The translations under genes and the position numbers were made by a program. A DNA stretch of 64,000 bases, taken from contig CAZFMF010000005.1 in assembly GCA_964519985.1 (NCBI GenBank), forward strand, positions 79,006 through 143,005, written 5' to 3'. The notes under the pieces are model-generated. The model did no database searches. It saw only the letters and a program-made list of their open reading frames with translations, and was not told where the DNA came from. This document shows, one piece after another, positions 17,913 through 26,137 of the stretch. Within the stretch, counting starts at the first letter, position 1; each line of letters opens with the position of its first letter. Source of the DNA: JAIEOG01 sp964519985. Its GTDB lineage: Bacteria; Bdellovibrionota; FAC87; UBA2466.

Positions 17913-18416
17913 ATGAAAGACAGCGAACTTCCTAGAGACTCCGAGAAGCAAGGCTACAAACTTTTACTCGATTCGTTGCGCGACCAACTGCTGAAACGCC
18001 GCGAAATTGAAGAAACGCCGCCCCCTCCCCCTTCCGTGGAAATTGACGTGGCCGCGGCCACGGTCCGCTTGCCGGAAGGTAAAAAGTATTTTCGGATTGG
18101 TGAAGTCGCGGAACTCATCGGTGTCGAAGCCTATGTGCTGCGCTATTGGGAAAATGAGTTCGGTTCCATCCGCCCCAAGAAATCTCGCAGCGGCCAACGC
18201 ATTTACGAACGCAAAGATGTTCAGCTGCTAGGCCTTGTCCACCACCTTCTCCACGTGGAGAAATTCAGTCTCCAGGGTGCTAAGCAAAAGCTGATCGAGC
18301 TGCGCAAAGCCTCAAAAACTCCGCCGCCCCCCGCACCCAAAGCGATGGACCCCAAGCTCCTGAAGTCCTTGGCAACCGACCTACGCCAGCTCATTCATTT
18401 GATCAAAGAAAGCTAG
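17913..18416 (+). CDS. MerR-family transcriptional regulator
   Basis: The protein has 167 residues from the ATG at 17913, which follows GGGGGTAGG. An ATG at 17895 has no Shine-Dalgarno sequence but does have a TAATAT box just upstream, so a leaderless longer form is possible. The MerR DNA-binding domain spans about residues 50-120: YFRIGEVAELIGVEAYVLRYWENEF, then SRSGQRIYERKDVQLLGLVHHLL. The C-terminal part is short and helical, with no metal-binding cysteines. This MerR protein commonly follows pheT in related bacteria, usually with ihfA between them; ihfA is absent here. Confidence 0.9.
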   Translation: MKDSELPRDSEKQGYKLLLDSLRDQLLKRREIEETPPPPPSVEIDVAAATVRLPEGKKYFRIGEVAELIGVEAYVLRYWENEFGSIRPKKSRSGQRIYERKDVQLLGLVHHLLHVEKFSLQGAKQKLIELRKASKTPPPPAPKAMDPKLLKSLATDLRQLIHLIKES

Positions 18417-18438
18417 TAACCATCCGTCTCTCGCGATC

Positions 18439-18576
18439 GTGCCCCGTACGTTCGCACGTATCTTGCGTGAGCCGCGCGGACGAGATCAAAACGTCCTTAG
18501 CCTCGTTGAAACCTTCATGGGTCGATCGGCGGGCACGGAGGCGGATATTCCGGACGCTTCCGATGAGATGAAATAG
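18439..18576 (+). pseudogene. possible 3' remnant of a coding sequence
   Basis: The 243-base gap after the MerR gene contains a short open frame ending at a TAG (18574-18576). Its product, with ARILREPRGRDQNVLSLVETFMGR, looks like the conserved tail of a larger enzyme; the GRD...L...F.GR pattern is similar to the C-terminus of M3-family oligopeptidases. No ribosome site or upstream domain is present. It may be chance; I treat it as a possible decayed gene end. Confidence 0.25.
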
Positions 18577-18646
18577 GCCAAGACGTAAAGCCCGCGGGGT
18601 GGTCTCAATTTATCAAAGAGTACTAGTTCCCACTGGGCGGCTCTGC

Positions 18647-18652
18647 TATACC
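18647..18652 (+). promoter_or_regulatory. -10 box of a likely leaderless gene
   Basis: TGCTATACC (extended -10) ends 7 bases before the ATG at 18660. There is no Shine-Dalgarno sequence, so the predicted transcript starts at or next to the A of the start codon. Confidence 0.45.
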
Positions 18653-18659
18653 CGCGCAA

Positions 18660-19730
18660 ATGCGAAAGCTCGCTATTTGGGCCTTTGGCCTCGCGCTCAG
18701 CCTCAGTGCCGTTGCGACAAAAGACCCGGTCGACCCCTGCGTCCTAAAACTTGAAAATGCGGGGCACGTTCCGGTCGTTTTACACTTTCTCCCCTTCCAT
18801 TTGGAATACACTCCCCTGCTTTCGGCCATCCTTTCCCTATCTCATTCGGCCGATGTCCCCATAATCTACCGCCCGGTCTTCCTCTACTCCTTTAACGAAC
18901 TCCCCCTTTGGCATGGTTTCGTTCGCATCGAAAGCCATTTCAAAGACCTTCCGACCCCGCGATTTCGCGAAGCGGTTTTGGTCTACAACCGAACGGAACG
19001 ACGCACGCTTGTCGACATGGCCCTGCTTGGCCCCTTAGTCCGTTCTCATCCCGGCTCGATTGATGAATCGCAACGCGTCTTTCTCGCGCGGGAACGTCCA
19101 ACCGCCGAACTTTTGGCGATGGAAGGGCACCAACTCAGGGCGCGTCCGGAAGCGATTAACCAACGCAGTCCCGAAGCGGATATGGACACGCATGCCGCTA
19201 GCATGGTCTCACGTCTGGAGCCAGGCTCCCAAACGCACGCATTAGTTCCGACGACCCATACGAGCACCGTGGAGTTTAAGAAATGTGGGACCGGAAGAAG
19301 CGACACGCTTAAGAACTTGGTGGCGGAGAGCCTCAAACGCGGCGGACAAAGCCCGCGCATTGTTCTGGACGCCCGTGAAACGACTCTCACCCCGGAAGAA
19401 TCAGAGCGGACCGCGAAACGGGTCGTTGGTCACCTGCAAGCCCATTGGGACCGGGGCTACCCCGAACGCCTGCACGAACTTCGAATTCTAGGCCCAGACT
19501 TTGACCACGTTTTCGTACTTTTAACCGAGGAACATTTCGGATTGATCAAGCCACAGGAGATGCCGGTAGTTCAGCGTATCTATGGAACTTCCAACCATGT
19601 GCGACTTTTTCGCTCGGGAGAAGGACCCGACCAAAAAATCGTGATTCCTCCCAATAGCGCCCTCTTCACTGAGATCGAGTCCGATGCTGATGGTTCTCGC
19701 CCACCGTTGATTCGGCTGAAACAGCCTTAG
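18660..19730 (+). CDS. secreted protein of unknown function
   Basis: The protein has 356 residues with a Sec signal peptide (about 1-20, MRKLAIWAFGLALSLSAVA). The mature part has no domain I recognise. The N-terminal third is hydrophobic and aromatic-rich (VVLHFLPFHLEYTPLLSAIL), while the C-terminal half is more charged with HVFVLLTEEHFGL near residue 285. The start has no ribosome site but sits just behind a TATACC box. It is flanked by the MerR gene and a HAD phosphatase, with gaps that argue against an operon. Confidence 0.72.
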   Translation: MRKLAIWAFGLALSLSAVATKDPVDPCVLKLENAGHVPVVLHFLPFHLEYTPLLSAILSLSHSADVPIIYRPVFLYSFNELPLWHGFVRIESHFKDLPTPRFREAVLVYNRTERRTLVDMALLGPLVRSHPGSIDESQRVFLARERPTAELLAMEGHQLRARPEAINQRSPEADMDTHAASMVSRLEPGSQTHALVPTTHTSTVEFKKCGTGRSDTLKNLVAESLKRGGQSPRIVLDARETTLTPEESERTAKRVVGHLQAHWDRGYPERLHELRILGPDFDHVFVLLTEEHFGLIKPQEMPVVQRIYGTSNHVRLFRSGEGPDQKIVIPPNSALFTEIESDADGSRPPLIRLKQP

Positions 19731-19761
19731 GTTCGGCGCGCCCTTTGCATTCTCGTCCATT

Positions 19762-20418
19762 ATGAAAGCGATTCTAGGTGTTCTTTTGGATATTGATGGA
19801 ACTCTCGTCGACAGCAATGATCCGCATGCTCATGCGTGGAAAGATGCTTTCCAGGCTTTCGACATTCCCATTTCCTATCCCGTGATGCGCTCGCTCGTTG
19901 GAATGGGCGGCGACAAAATCATCCCGCGGGTAGCGGGATTCCGCGAAGACTCCGAACGGGGCGAGAAACTTGCCAGGCTTCGTGGTGAAACTTTCAAAAC
20001 AAAATACCTGCCGATGGTCCGCCCGTTCGATGGCACTCGCGAGCTCATCCAGGCCTTCAAAAAACGCGGTTGGAAAGTGGTCGTGGCTAGCTCGGCCTCG
20101 AGGGAAGACCTCGATTCCCTTTTGGGGGTAGCCAACATCCAGGACCTCATTAGCGAGACCACTTCCTCCGACGACGCAGAAGAATCGAAACCCGACCCCG
20201 ATATCATTCGAGCGGCCCTTCAGAAAATCGATCTACCAGCCGATTCCGTCGTCATGGTGGGGGACACGCCTTATGACATCGAAGCGGCCGCCCTCGCCGG
20301 AGTGCGTACTATCGCCCTTTGCTGCGGGGGCTGGGACAAGACCTATCTCACCGGCGCCTGGAAGGTCTTTGAGTCTCCCGCCGACCTGCTCAAACACTTC
20401 CAAAACGGCGAAATCTAG
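19762..20418 (+). CDS. HAD-superfamily phosphatase (phosphoglycolate phosphatase / beta-phosphoglucomutase type)
   Basis: This 218-residue HAD hydrolase has all four motifs: motif I LLDIDGTLVDSN (nucleophile D10, acid D12), motif II VVVASSASREDLD (about 110), a lysine in EESKPDPDII (about 140), and motif IV VMVGDTPYDIEAA (about 166). The cap between motifs I and II is helical (subclass IA). Substrate cannot be told from sequence; small sugar phosphates or phosphoglycolate are usual. Confidence 0.92.
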   Translation: MKAILGVLLDIDGTLVDSNDPHAHAWKDAFQAFDIPISYPVMRSLVGMGGDKIIPRVAGFREDSERGEKLARLRGETFKTKYLPMVRPFDGTRELIQAFKKRGWKVVVASSASREDLDSLLGVANIQDLISETTSSDDAEESKPDPDIIRAALQKIDLPADSVVMVGDTPYDIEAAALAGVRTIALCCGGWDKTYLTGAWKVFESPADLLKHFQNGEI

Positions 20419-20448
20419 GTTATCCCTACCCATTCTGTACTCTTATGT

Positions 20449-20522
<74 letters not shown>

Positions 20523-20639
20523 TATTTTACCAACGTCTTTCCGGCAACAAATCCTCGGGAAATCCTAAAGGCTTAACACTCAAGATTAACCTCAACCTCA
20601 CGCGACGTAGTCGCTCCAAAAGGCCCGATCCGACGATTC

Positions 20640-20657
20640 CACTCCGGCGCCGGAGTG
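20640..20657. repeat. palindrome CACTCCGGCGCCGGAGTG, copy 1
   Basis: A perfect 18-base palindrome upstream of the Fic gene. A second perfect copy closes the Fic gene at 22013, and a near copy is at 26067. GTGAAAG follows it, as in copy 2 (GTGAAAAG). Confidence 0.85.
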
Positions 20658-20688
20658 AAAGACCGTCGGTATAGAGGGCGGTTTCGTC

Positions 20689-20721
20689 CTCGCAATGACG
20701 GCGTGAAACCGTCATTGCGAG
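20689..20721. repeat. GTCATTGCGAG-family hairpin, copy 2
   Basis: CTCGCAATGACGG and CCGTCATTGCGAG form a perfect 13-base inverted repeat around a 7-base loop. It is a compact version of the element found at convergent gene ends elsewhere in the window. Confidence 0.8.
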
Positions 20722-20787
20722 CCCCGGCATTCCAATACCGGTGGAAGCGACTAGCACTAACAAACCTGCTTTTACCCTCCCGATTGA

Positions 20788-20838
20788 TAGTAAAGATCAC
20801 TTTACTAGTGCAAAACATTAGTAAACTATGCTTTACTA
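20788..20838 (+). promoter_or_regulatory. twin palindromic operators upstream of the Fic gene
   Basis: Two related palindromes share arms TAGTAAA/TTTACTA: TAGTAAAGATCACTTTACTA (20788-20807) and TAGTAAACTATGCTTTACTA (20819-20838). Their centres are 31 bases apart, about three helical turns, so a dimeric repressor could bind both on one face. They end 5 bases before the Fic start codon, which fits autoregulation by the Fic protein's own C-terminal winged helix or by an unlinked regulator. Confidence 0.75.
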
Positions 20839-20843
20839 AATAT

Positions 20844-22031
20844 ATGATCCGTTCAACCGGCACTTACCTGATCACATCGGCAGGGGGCGAGAACGTTCGG
20901 GCCTTCATTCCCTCTCCGCTGCCACCTTCTCCACCGTTGGAGTGGTCCGAAACCTTGAGTGCGGCACTCGTTGAAGCCGAACGAAAGTTGGGAGCGCTTA
21001 CCGTCGCTCTAGACCTACTCCCCAACCCCGATCTTTTTGCCTATTCCTTTGTTAGAAAAGAGGCTGTGTTTTCCTCGCAAATCGAAGGTATTCAGGCCAC
21101 CCTCTCGGATCTGCTTAACTACGAAGCAGCGCCCAACGATTTTGAAACGAATCAAGATGTCCTCGAAGTCTGCAATTACCTGGATGCGCTTCAGTACGGC
21201 CGAAAGCAATTGAATGATCCAAAGGGATTGCCGCTATCATTACGGCTAATACGAGATATCCACGGGCGACTCATGCGCGGGGTAAGGGGGGCAACCAAAA
21301 ATCCCGGAGTTTTTAGAACTACCCAGAACTGGATTGGGGGCTCTCGGCCGGGAAGCGCACACTTTGTCCCGCCGCCGCCCGCTGAAATGAAGCAATGCTT
21401 GAGCGACTTCGAAAAGTATCTTCATCGCGCCAATCCCAATGAGCACCCGTTGACCCGGATCGGAATGATTCATGTGCAGTTTGAAACCATCCATCCTTTC
21501 CTAGATGGGAACGGTAGACTTGGACGACTTCTCGTCGCACTTCTTTTTGAAGCCTGGATGGGTCTAGACGCCCGACTTTTGTATTTGAGTTTGTACTTTA
21601 GGAGAAATCAGCAGGAGTATTACCGCCAACTCGACTCAGTTCGACGCGAGGGAAACTGGGAGGGATGGACCCTTTTTTTTCTGACCGGAATTTCCGAAAT
21701 GGCCGATGAGGCAATACAAACCTCCCGAAACATATTTCAGCTCTTTGAAAAAAATCGTAGGAAGCTGTTAAAAAATCCCAGAGCGCTCGTTCCAGCATTG
21801 CGACTTCATGATTTTCTATCGGACCATCCCGTTCTGACGATAGGTACGGTAGTAAAACTACTCAGCACCACCAAGCCGACCGCCGCCAAGGCCGTGGAGG
21901 CTCTGGTTAGGGCCGGCATCCTGCGTGAAACCACCGGCGCTAGGCGAAACCGGATATTCGGTTATAAGGACTACCTCCAATTGCTGAAAGGGGACTTTAC
22001 TGACAACACTTCCACTCCGGCGCCGGAGTGA
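20844..22031 (+). CDS. Fic-family AMP-transferase with inhibitory helix and C-terminal winged helix
   Basis: The protein has 395 residues from the ATG at 20844; codons further upstream lie in repeat DNA and operators. The N-terminal inhibitory motif SSQIEG (77-82) fits [ST]xxxE[GN], so this is a class II Fic protein with an in-built inhibitor. The Fic core has the complete active motif HPFLDGNGRLGR (217-228), with catalytic His217. The last 80 residues form a winged-helix-like region (LHDFLSDHPVLTIGTVVKLLSTTKPTAAKAVEALVRAG). Fic enzymes transfer AMP to hydroxyl side chains of proteins. The last codons and stop are made by a palindromic repeat, giving the tail STPAPE. Confidence 0.93.
   Translation: MIRSTGTYLITSAGGENVRAFIPSPLPPSPPLEWSETLSAALVEAERKLGALTVALDLLPNPDLFAYSFVRKEAVFSSQIEGIQATLSDLLNYEAAPNDFETNQDVLEVCNYLDALQYGRKQLNDPKGLPLSLRLIRDIHGRLMRGVRGATKNPGVFRTTQNWIGGSRPGSAHFVPPPPAEMKQCLSDFEKYLHRANPNEHPLTRIGMIHVQFETIHPFLDGNGRLGRLLVALLFEAWMGLDARLLYLSLYFRRNQQEYYRQLDSVRREGNWEGWTLFFLTGISEMADEAIQTSRNIFQLFEKNRRKLLKNPRALVPALRLHDFLSDHPVLTIGTVVKLLSTTKPTAAKAVEALVRAGILRETTGARRNRIFGYKDYLQLLKGDFTDNTSTPAPE
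22013..22030. repeat. palindrome CACTCCGGCGCCGGAGTG, copy 2
   Basis: A perfect copy overlapping the end of the Fic gene; the TGA stop is formed by the last bases of the palindrome plus the next A. It lies between the ends of convergent genes. Confidence 0.85.
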
Positions 22032-22052
22032 AAAGCCTGCTCACGGTCAGAC

Positions 22053-25040
22053 CTAATTCTCATCGATGTTTACGAGGCGTCCGTCTTGGTCCTGTAACCT
22101 AGTGGAGATTTGGAGGGGGAGTTTCAGGACACTCGTGATGTACCGATCGTAGTCCCGTTCATCGGGAAAGAGGTAAACGTCTTTGACCCGGTTCCGATAG
22201 CCATCGTTCCTCTGCATCGCCGTACGAATCTCTTGGTAGTTATCGCCGTTTCGGAAGCGGTCGAGAAGAATCCGCTGCGCGTTTCCATGAAACGTACCAA
22301 ACGTTTTGGCCGTCGTAAGGGTGGGAATGACCACCAAATGGGGAGATTGCGCCGCTTCTAGTTCATGCACGGCTTTGGTGTGAGACCAACAGCTCGTGTT
22401 GAAGTAAACCAGAGGGCCCTTCCCCTCCTTTTCTCGGTGTCGAATCCATGTGCCAAATTCTTCGTTGGATAAAAGCATCCCCGTACCGGCAACATTCACG
22501 GGGAAGATGAGTTTTATCTCCTCTCGGGCGCCATCGGCCCCCGCTTTGATTCCGATTCGTACCGCGGCCTTTTGCGGAAAACGAAAAAGGTTTTTTTCAT
22601 CCCCGTCCGAGTGCGCTTCTTTCAAGAAGTAGTCCATCCGCCCACTCGTCACTTCCTCTTTCAACCAACCGTGCGTGTCCTCAATCGGTTTCGCTTCACC
22701 GAATACAAACCCTTCACCTTGGTAGTAGTCCAGGTAGTCACCCATTAACGAACCGGCATTGGCAATATTGGAACCCGCCATGACGGTCCCGGATAACACC
22801 CCGTCCTTCTTCAAGTCGTCATAAGGGAACGCCGTCGAGTTATCCACCAAGCCTTTGCGTCCCGCCACCAGATCCACTTTCACCGAAGCCTTGTATTCAT
22901 TCTTCCCATGTTTCCACTGAATCTCCCGGTCGAGCCCCGGCAGCTCGAGCGGGCCCGGGGTGGTATTGGCGGCAATACTCAACGGAACCGGAGGCAACGC
23001 GCGGGCGTGGAATCCAAAGCGAGTGGTCGTCGCGGCATCGCCATCGATGGGTAGCGTTCCCAAAACAATCGGGCGGAGGCGATCGGCTTCGCGCACGATG
23101 GTTAAATCGGTGAGCCCCGACGGCTTATCGCCAAACCAAGGCTTCACGGTGTGATACGCAAACTTATAAAGTTTCGACAAAAACACTCCCTGAAAAGCGC
23201 TGGTGTCCGCCGCGCTGTGGGCAAGCGATTCGGCGATGTAGTCGCGATAGCTTTCCTTCTCACTCTCCGGAAGTTTCGACAGGAGTCGAGAAAGCAGGGA
23301 AAGACTGTGCCAATCCGCGGCCCGCGTTCGCAGGGGAGGATTCGCCGCTTTCCGAAACTCCAAATATTTCTTGGCCGTTTTTTCCAAACCCGTCAGCTCC
23401 GGTTCCGATCGGCAATTGCGATCGGAAGAAAGTGGAGGCAACTGAAGGAGCGACGGGAATTGGCGGACGAGGTCGTCGAAGAGCAGCGGGGAAACGGCCA
23501 TCACCGTTTCCAAAGCACCGCGGATCAAATCGGGTTGCTTTTCCACCCATGAAGACCGCAGGATCGCGGTGAGCACAGAGAGATGCTTTTCGGGATCAAA
23601 GCCTTTCGGCCTTTGAAAACGCACCAAGTATTTGCCGGCGAGTTCCGCGTTGAGACTCGAGCCGGAGACGGGTGGTGCAGCCATATCCCAGGCTTTTTCG
23701 TCGAATGCGGTTCCGCACAGGCGACTATCTTCGAAGAGCGGCTTAAGATTTGCCTCGCCTTCGCTTACCGAGAGCCGGGAAGAAGCACAAAGGATTTTGA
23801 AGTCCTTGATGTAAATCAAACCTCCGTTCTCTTCGAGGACCATATTTCCTCCGGCAAACTTGGGCTCACTAAAATGGGCCAACGACTTCGAAACGAACGG
23901 GGTTGCCCGCCCGCTTTCGACATCCACCAGAAAGCGACCTCCCGTCTGCGGGGGAAAGGTGACCAGAGATTTTCCGTCCGGAGAGAATTTCGATTGGGCA
24001 CCGACTAGGTTGGGCGCGATTTCCGTGTTAAGCCATTTCGGGCGCAGAGTGTCCACATCGTAGAGCGCAATACCCTGAGAAACCACGTCTCCAATCATCA
24101 ACAAAGAACTCTGGTCGGGCGTGAAGCTGCGCGCATAGTAACCGGGTGTTTCTTTCTGCTTGGTAACCTCTCCCGACGCTATATCAATGGATGCGAGCCC
24201 CATGCCTCCGGCAATGATCCGGGTTCCGTCCGCACTAGGCCCCACCGTCCAGCACTTGAACGGAAGCCTGGTTTTACGAGATTTTCCCGATGCAAGGTTG
24301 TGGATATCGAGGACCTCGGCCGAGTCCTCGTAACTCACCAGGTGCTTGGAGTCAGGAGTAAAGAAAACCTTTGCCGCGTCGGTTGAGTCGAGACTGCGGT
24401 GGTGTTCTGGCCGGATGACCTGAACCTCTTCTTTTGTTGCGAGATCAAAAAGATGAGCTGTGCCATCCTTCCCCGCGGCGACAACGTATTTCCCATCCGG
24501 CGAAACCACTGCATCACTCGATGGCCCCGCGCCGAAATGGGCTTTTAGAAGCACCTCGAGGCTCTCGGCATCGAGAAGCTGAGTTTCCCTATCCTGTTTG
24601 ACCGCTAGCAACGAACCCTGTTTCAAAAAAGCCGATTCGGAAAAATAATGCAGATCGAGGGGTATTTTTTTTAGGCTCCTCCCGCTCGGAAGTTCCAGTA
24701 GCTCGAGTTCTTTCGCGTGCCACGCCGCCAAGCGCTTGCCGTCCGGCGATAGTGAGATCCGTGGGCGGCTTTTTTTATTGTCGGAGATTAACCGCTTTGA
24801 CCCATCCTCCAGGTCGACTAAATGTATCTTCCCATCATCGGACGACAGAATGGCTTGGCGCCCGTTCGGTAGAACCTCGGAGGCATACCGCTCTACGTCG
24901 CCAATGGGGATTGTCGAGATGGAACCCGACACAAAACTTTGGCAATGATCCGGTGATTCCGGACGCCCTTTGCTTTGTTCATGGGTCTCCGCGAGAGATG
25001 GGGCCGCGCAGAGCAAGAATGTTAAATAGAGGCGTCGCAT
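22053..25040 (-). CDS. secreted WD40-like protein with possible caspase-like C-terminal domain
   Basis: The protein has 995 residues with a Sec signal peptide (MRRLYLTFLLCAAPSLA). Residues about 50-440 are a beta-propeller: repeated blades with SPDGKRLAAW, SPDGKYVVAAGKDGTAHLFDL, TPDSKHLVSY and SPDGKSLVTF. A middle helical region follows. The last 350 residues contain a histidine in KEAHSDGDEKNLF (His810) and a cysteine in LVYFNTSCWS (Cys884), ordered like the His/Cys dyad of clan CD (caspase-like) peptidases; this assignment is inference. It is divergent from an ECF sigma gene, with a 92-base gap between the two. Confidence 0.78.
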   Translation of the reverse strand: MRRLYLTFLLCAAPSLAETHEQSKGRPESPDHCQSFVSGSISTIPIGDVERYASEVLPNGRQAILSSDDGKIHLVDLEDGSKRLISDNKKSRPRISLSPDGKRLAAWHAKELELLELPSGRSLKKIPLDLHYFSESAFLKQGSLLAVKQDRETQLLDAESLEVLLKAHFGAGPSSDAVVSPDGKYVVAAGKDGTAHLFDLATKEEVQVIRPEHHRSLDSTDAAKVFFTPDSKHLVSYEDSAEVLDIHNLASGKSRKTRLPFKCWTVGPSADGTRIIAGGMGLASIDIASGEVTKQKETPGYYARSFTPDQSSLLMIGDVVSQGIALYDVDTLRPKWLNTEIAPNLVGAQSKFSPDGKSLVTFPPQTGGRFLVDVESGRATPFVSKSLAHFSEPKFAGGNMVLEENGGLIYIKDFKILCASSRLSVSEGEANLKPLFEDSRLCGTAFDEKAWDMAAPPVSGSSLNAELAGKYLVRFQRPKGFDPEKHLSVLTAILRSSWVEKQPDLIRGALETVMAVSPLLFDDLVRQFPSLLQLPPLSSDRNCRSEPELTGLEKTAKKYLEFRKAANPPLRTRAADWHSLSLLSRLLSKLPESEKESYRDYIAESLAHSAADTSAFQGVFLSKLYKFAYHTVKPWFGDKPSGLTDLTIVREADRLRPIVLGTLPIDGDAATTTRFGFHARALPPVPLSIAANTTPGPLELPGLDREIQWKHGKNEYKASVKVDLVAGRKGLVDNSTAFPYDDLKKDGVLSGTVMAGSNIANAGSLMGDYLDYYQGEGFVFGEAKPIEDTHGWLKEEVTSGRMDYFLKEAHSDGDEKNLFRFPQKAAVRIGIKAGADGAREEIKLIFPVNVAGTGMLLSNEEFGTWIRHREKEGKGPLVYFNTSCWSHTKAVHELEAAQSPHLVVIPTLTTAKTFGTFHGNAQRILLDRFRNGDNYQEIRTAMQRNDGYRNRVKDVYLFPDERDYDRYITSVLKLPLQISTRLQDQDGRLVNIDEN

Positions 25041-25132
25041 AAAAGACCAGTCACTTATCGGCTATCTTGCTAGTTTTCTTTAACTTTCCGTAGAATCTCG
25101 TTGGCACCAAAGCGTCCTTCAAGCTATTTTTT

Positions 25133-26056
25133 TTGAGGCTCACAAAGCTTTGCGCTATAAGCGGGCACTTGTATTCATCTCATCGCAATCTCATTTTGCT
25201 GATCAGCTTTTTGGCGGGTCCCGCGTTTCCCAATCGGCCACTCACGCCCGGGTGTGACGGCAGCCTTGTCGCCCTGAACTTTCCCCACCTCCATTCCGAT
25301 TTTGGGAACAACCAATCGTTCAATGACTATCTCCGGAGGATCGCCGGTCAGGTGGTTCTCGGCGATTCGGAGGCGGCGGAAGAATTTTTCATGGTGCTCT
25401 CCGGCCTTCACTACCCCCGAATTCGGCGCACAATTCACGATAGCAATGAGGCACTCGACATCTTGCAGGAAACCTTATTAGCGACCTGGGAAAACGCGCT
25501 CAACGGGAAATTCGAAGATCCGGAAATCAGCGTGGTGACTTACACGTTCGGCATTGCCAATCGAAAAATCTGGGATTACTGGGGCGCTCGAAAACGGCGA
25601 ATCGGCGCGGTAAACGATCACCCGGCTGAAATCCCTTCTGTCCACGGCGTGGCACAAAGTCGACGCTGGCGACAGCGAGTCCACCGCGAACAAGCCGATC
25701 GGGCTGACCGCCGTCCCAGCGCGATTACCCAGCGAAAAATGGACTACTTCTTGTTGGGAGCCGCCCTGAATCAAGCGTTCGATATGTTGGAGTTTCGCGA
25801 ACGAGAGTGCCTAGAGAAAAATTTCCTCGAAGGGATTTCGCTAGAGGAGATCTCCCACGGATGGGGAAACAATCGATCATGGGCGCCGGTCGTTAAGGAA
25901 ACGGCGCTCCGCAAAATTCGCAACTTCTTCCACCGGGAATACCCACAATTCTACGCGCTCGGCTTTGAGGCCGCCAGCGAAGGTAGCCAGTCGGGGCTCA
26001 CGGTCACCGAATCGAACCGTTGGTCCGTTCCCGATCTCGAAACCGTCGGCCCTTAA
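25133..26056 (+). CDS. ECF-type RNA polymerase sigma factor
   Basis: Sigma region 2 is at about residues 75-160 (AAEEFFMVLSGLHYPRIRRTI, DILQETLLATWENAL, VVTYTFGIANRKIWDYWGARKRR) and region 4 at about 215-275 (LNQAFDMLEFRERECLEKNFLEGISLEEISHGWG...ALRKIRNFF). The linker is longer and more basic than usual. The frame opens with a TTG at 25133; about 70 residues precede region 2 and no good ribosome site marks the true start, so the N-terminus is uncertain. No anti-sigma gene is adjacent. Sigma identity is good; the regulon is unknown. Confidence 0.8.
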   Translation: MRLTKLCAISGHLYSSHRNLILLISFLAGPAFPNRPLTPGCDGSLVALNFPHLHSDFGNNQSFNDYLRRIAGQVVLGDSEAAEEFFMVLSGLHYPRIRRTIHDSNEALDILQETLLATWENALNGKFEDPEISVVTYTFGIANRKIWDYWGARKRRIGAVNDHPAEIPSVHGVAQSRRWRQRVHREQADRADRRPSAITQRKMDYFLLGAALNQAFDMLEFRERECLEKNFLEGISLEEISHGWGNNRSWAPVVKETALRKIRNFFHREYPQFYALGFEAASEGSQSGLTVTESNRWSVPDLETVGP

Positions 26057-26066
26057 CGCCGCATCG

Positions 26067-26082
26067 ACTCCGGCGCCGGAGT
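26067..26082. repeat. palindrome ACTCCGGCGCCGGAGT, copy 3
   Basis: A 16-base perfect core of the same palindrome as at 20640 and 22013, 10 bases after the sigma gene. It is followed by CCTCCATTCCTGGAGTGACAATGCG, a degraded repeat tail. Confidence 0.75.
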
Positions 26083-26126
26083 GAGGACCTCCATTCCTGG
26101 AGTGACAATGCGGGCCCGCTCTCTAA

Positions 26127-26132
26127 AATAAT
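26127..26132 (+). promoter_or_regulatory. -10 box abutting the beta-lactamase start
   Basis: AATAAT ends 5 bases before the ATG at 26138, and there is no Shine-Dalgarno sequence. A leaderless transcript is the simplest reading. Confidence 0.4.
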
Positions 26133-26137
26133 CCCCG

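Larger units (their letters stand above)
20523..20787. other. intergenic region with repeat elements
   Basis: This stretch between the tRNA and the Fic operators has no convincing gene. It holds a palindrome at 20640-20657 and a hairpin of the GTCATTGCGAG family at 20689-20721. An in-frame extension of the Fic gene through it would only translate the repeats. Confidence 0.7.

Noticed and set aside
20655..20843. Upstream extension of the Fic frame by 63 codons
   Set aside because: The extra codons only translate the palindromic repeats and operators; the ATG at 20844 starts typical Fic N-terminal sequence.
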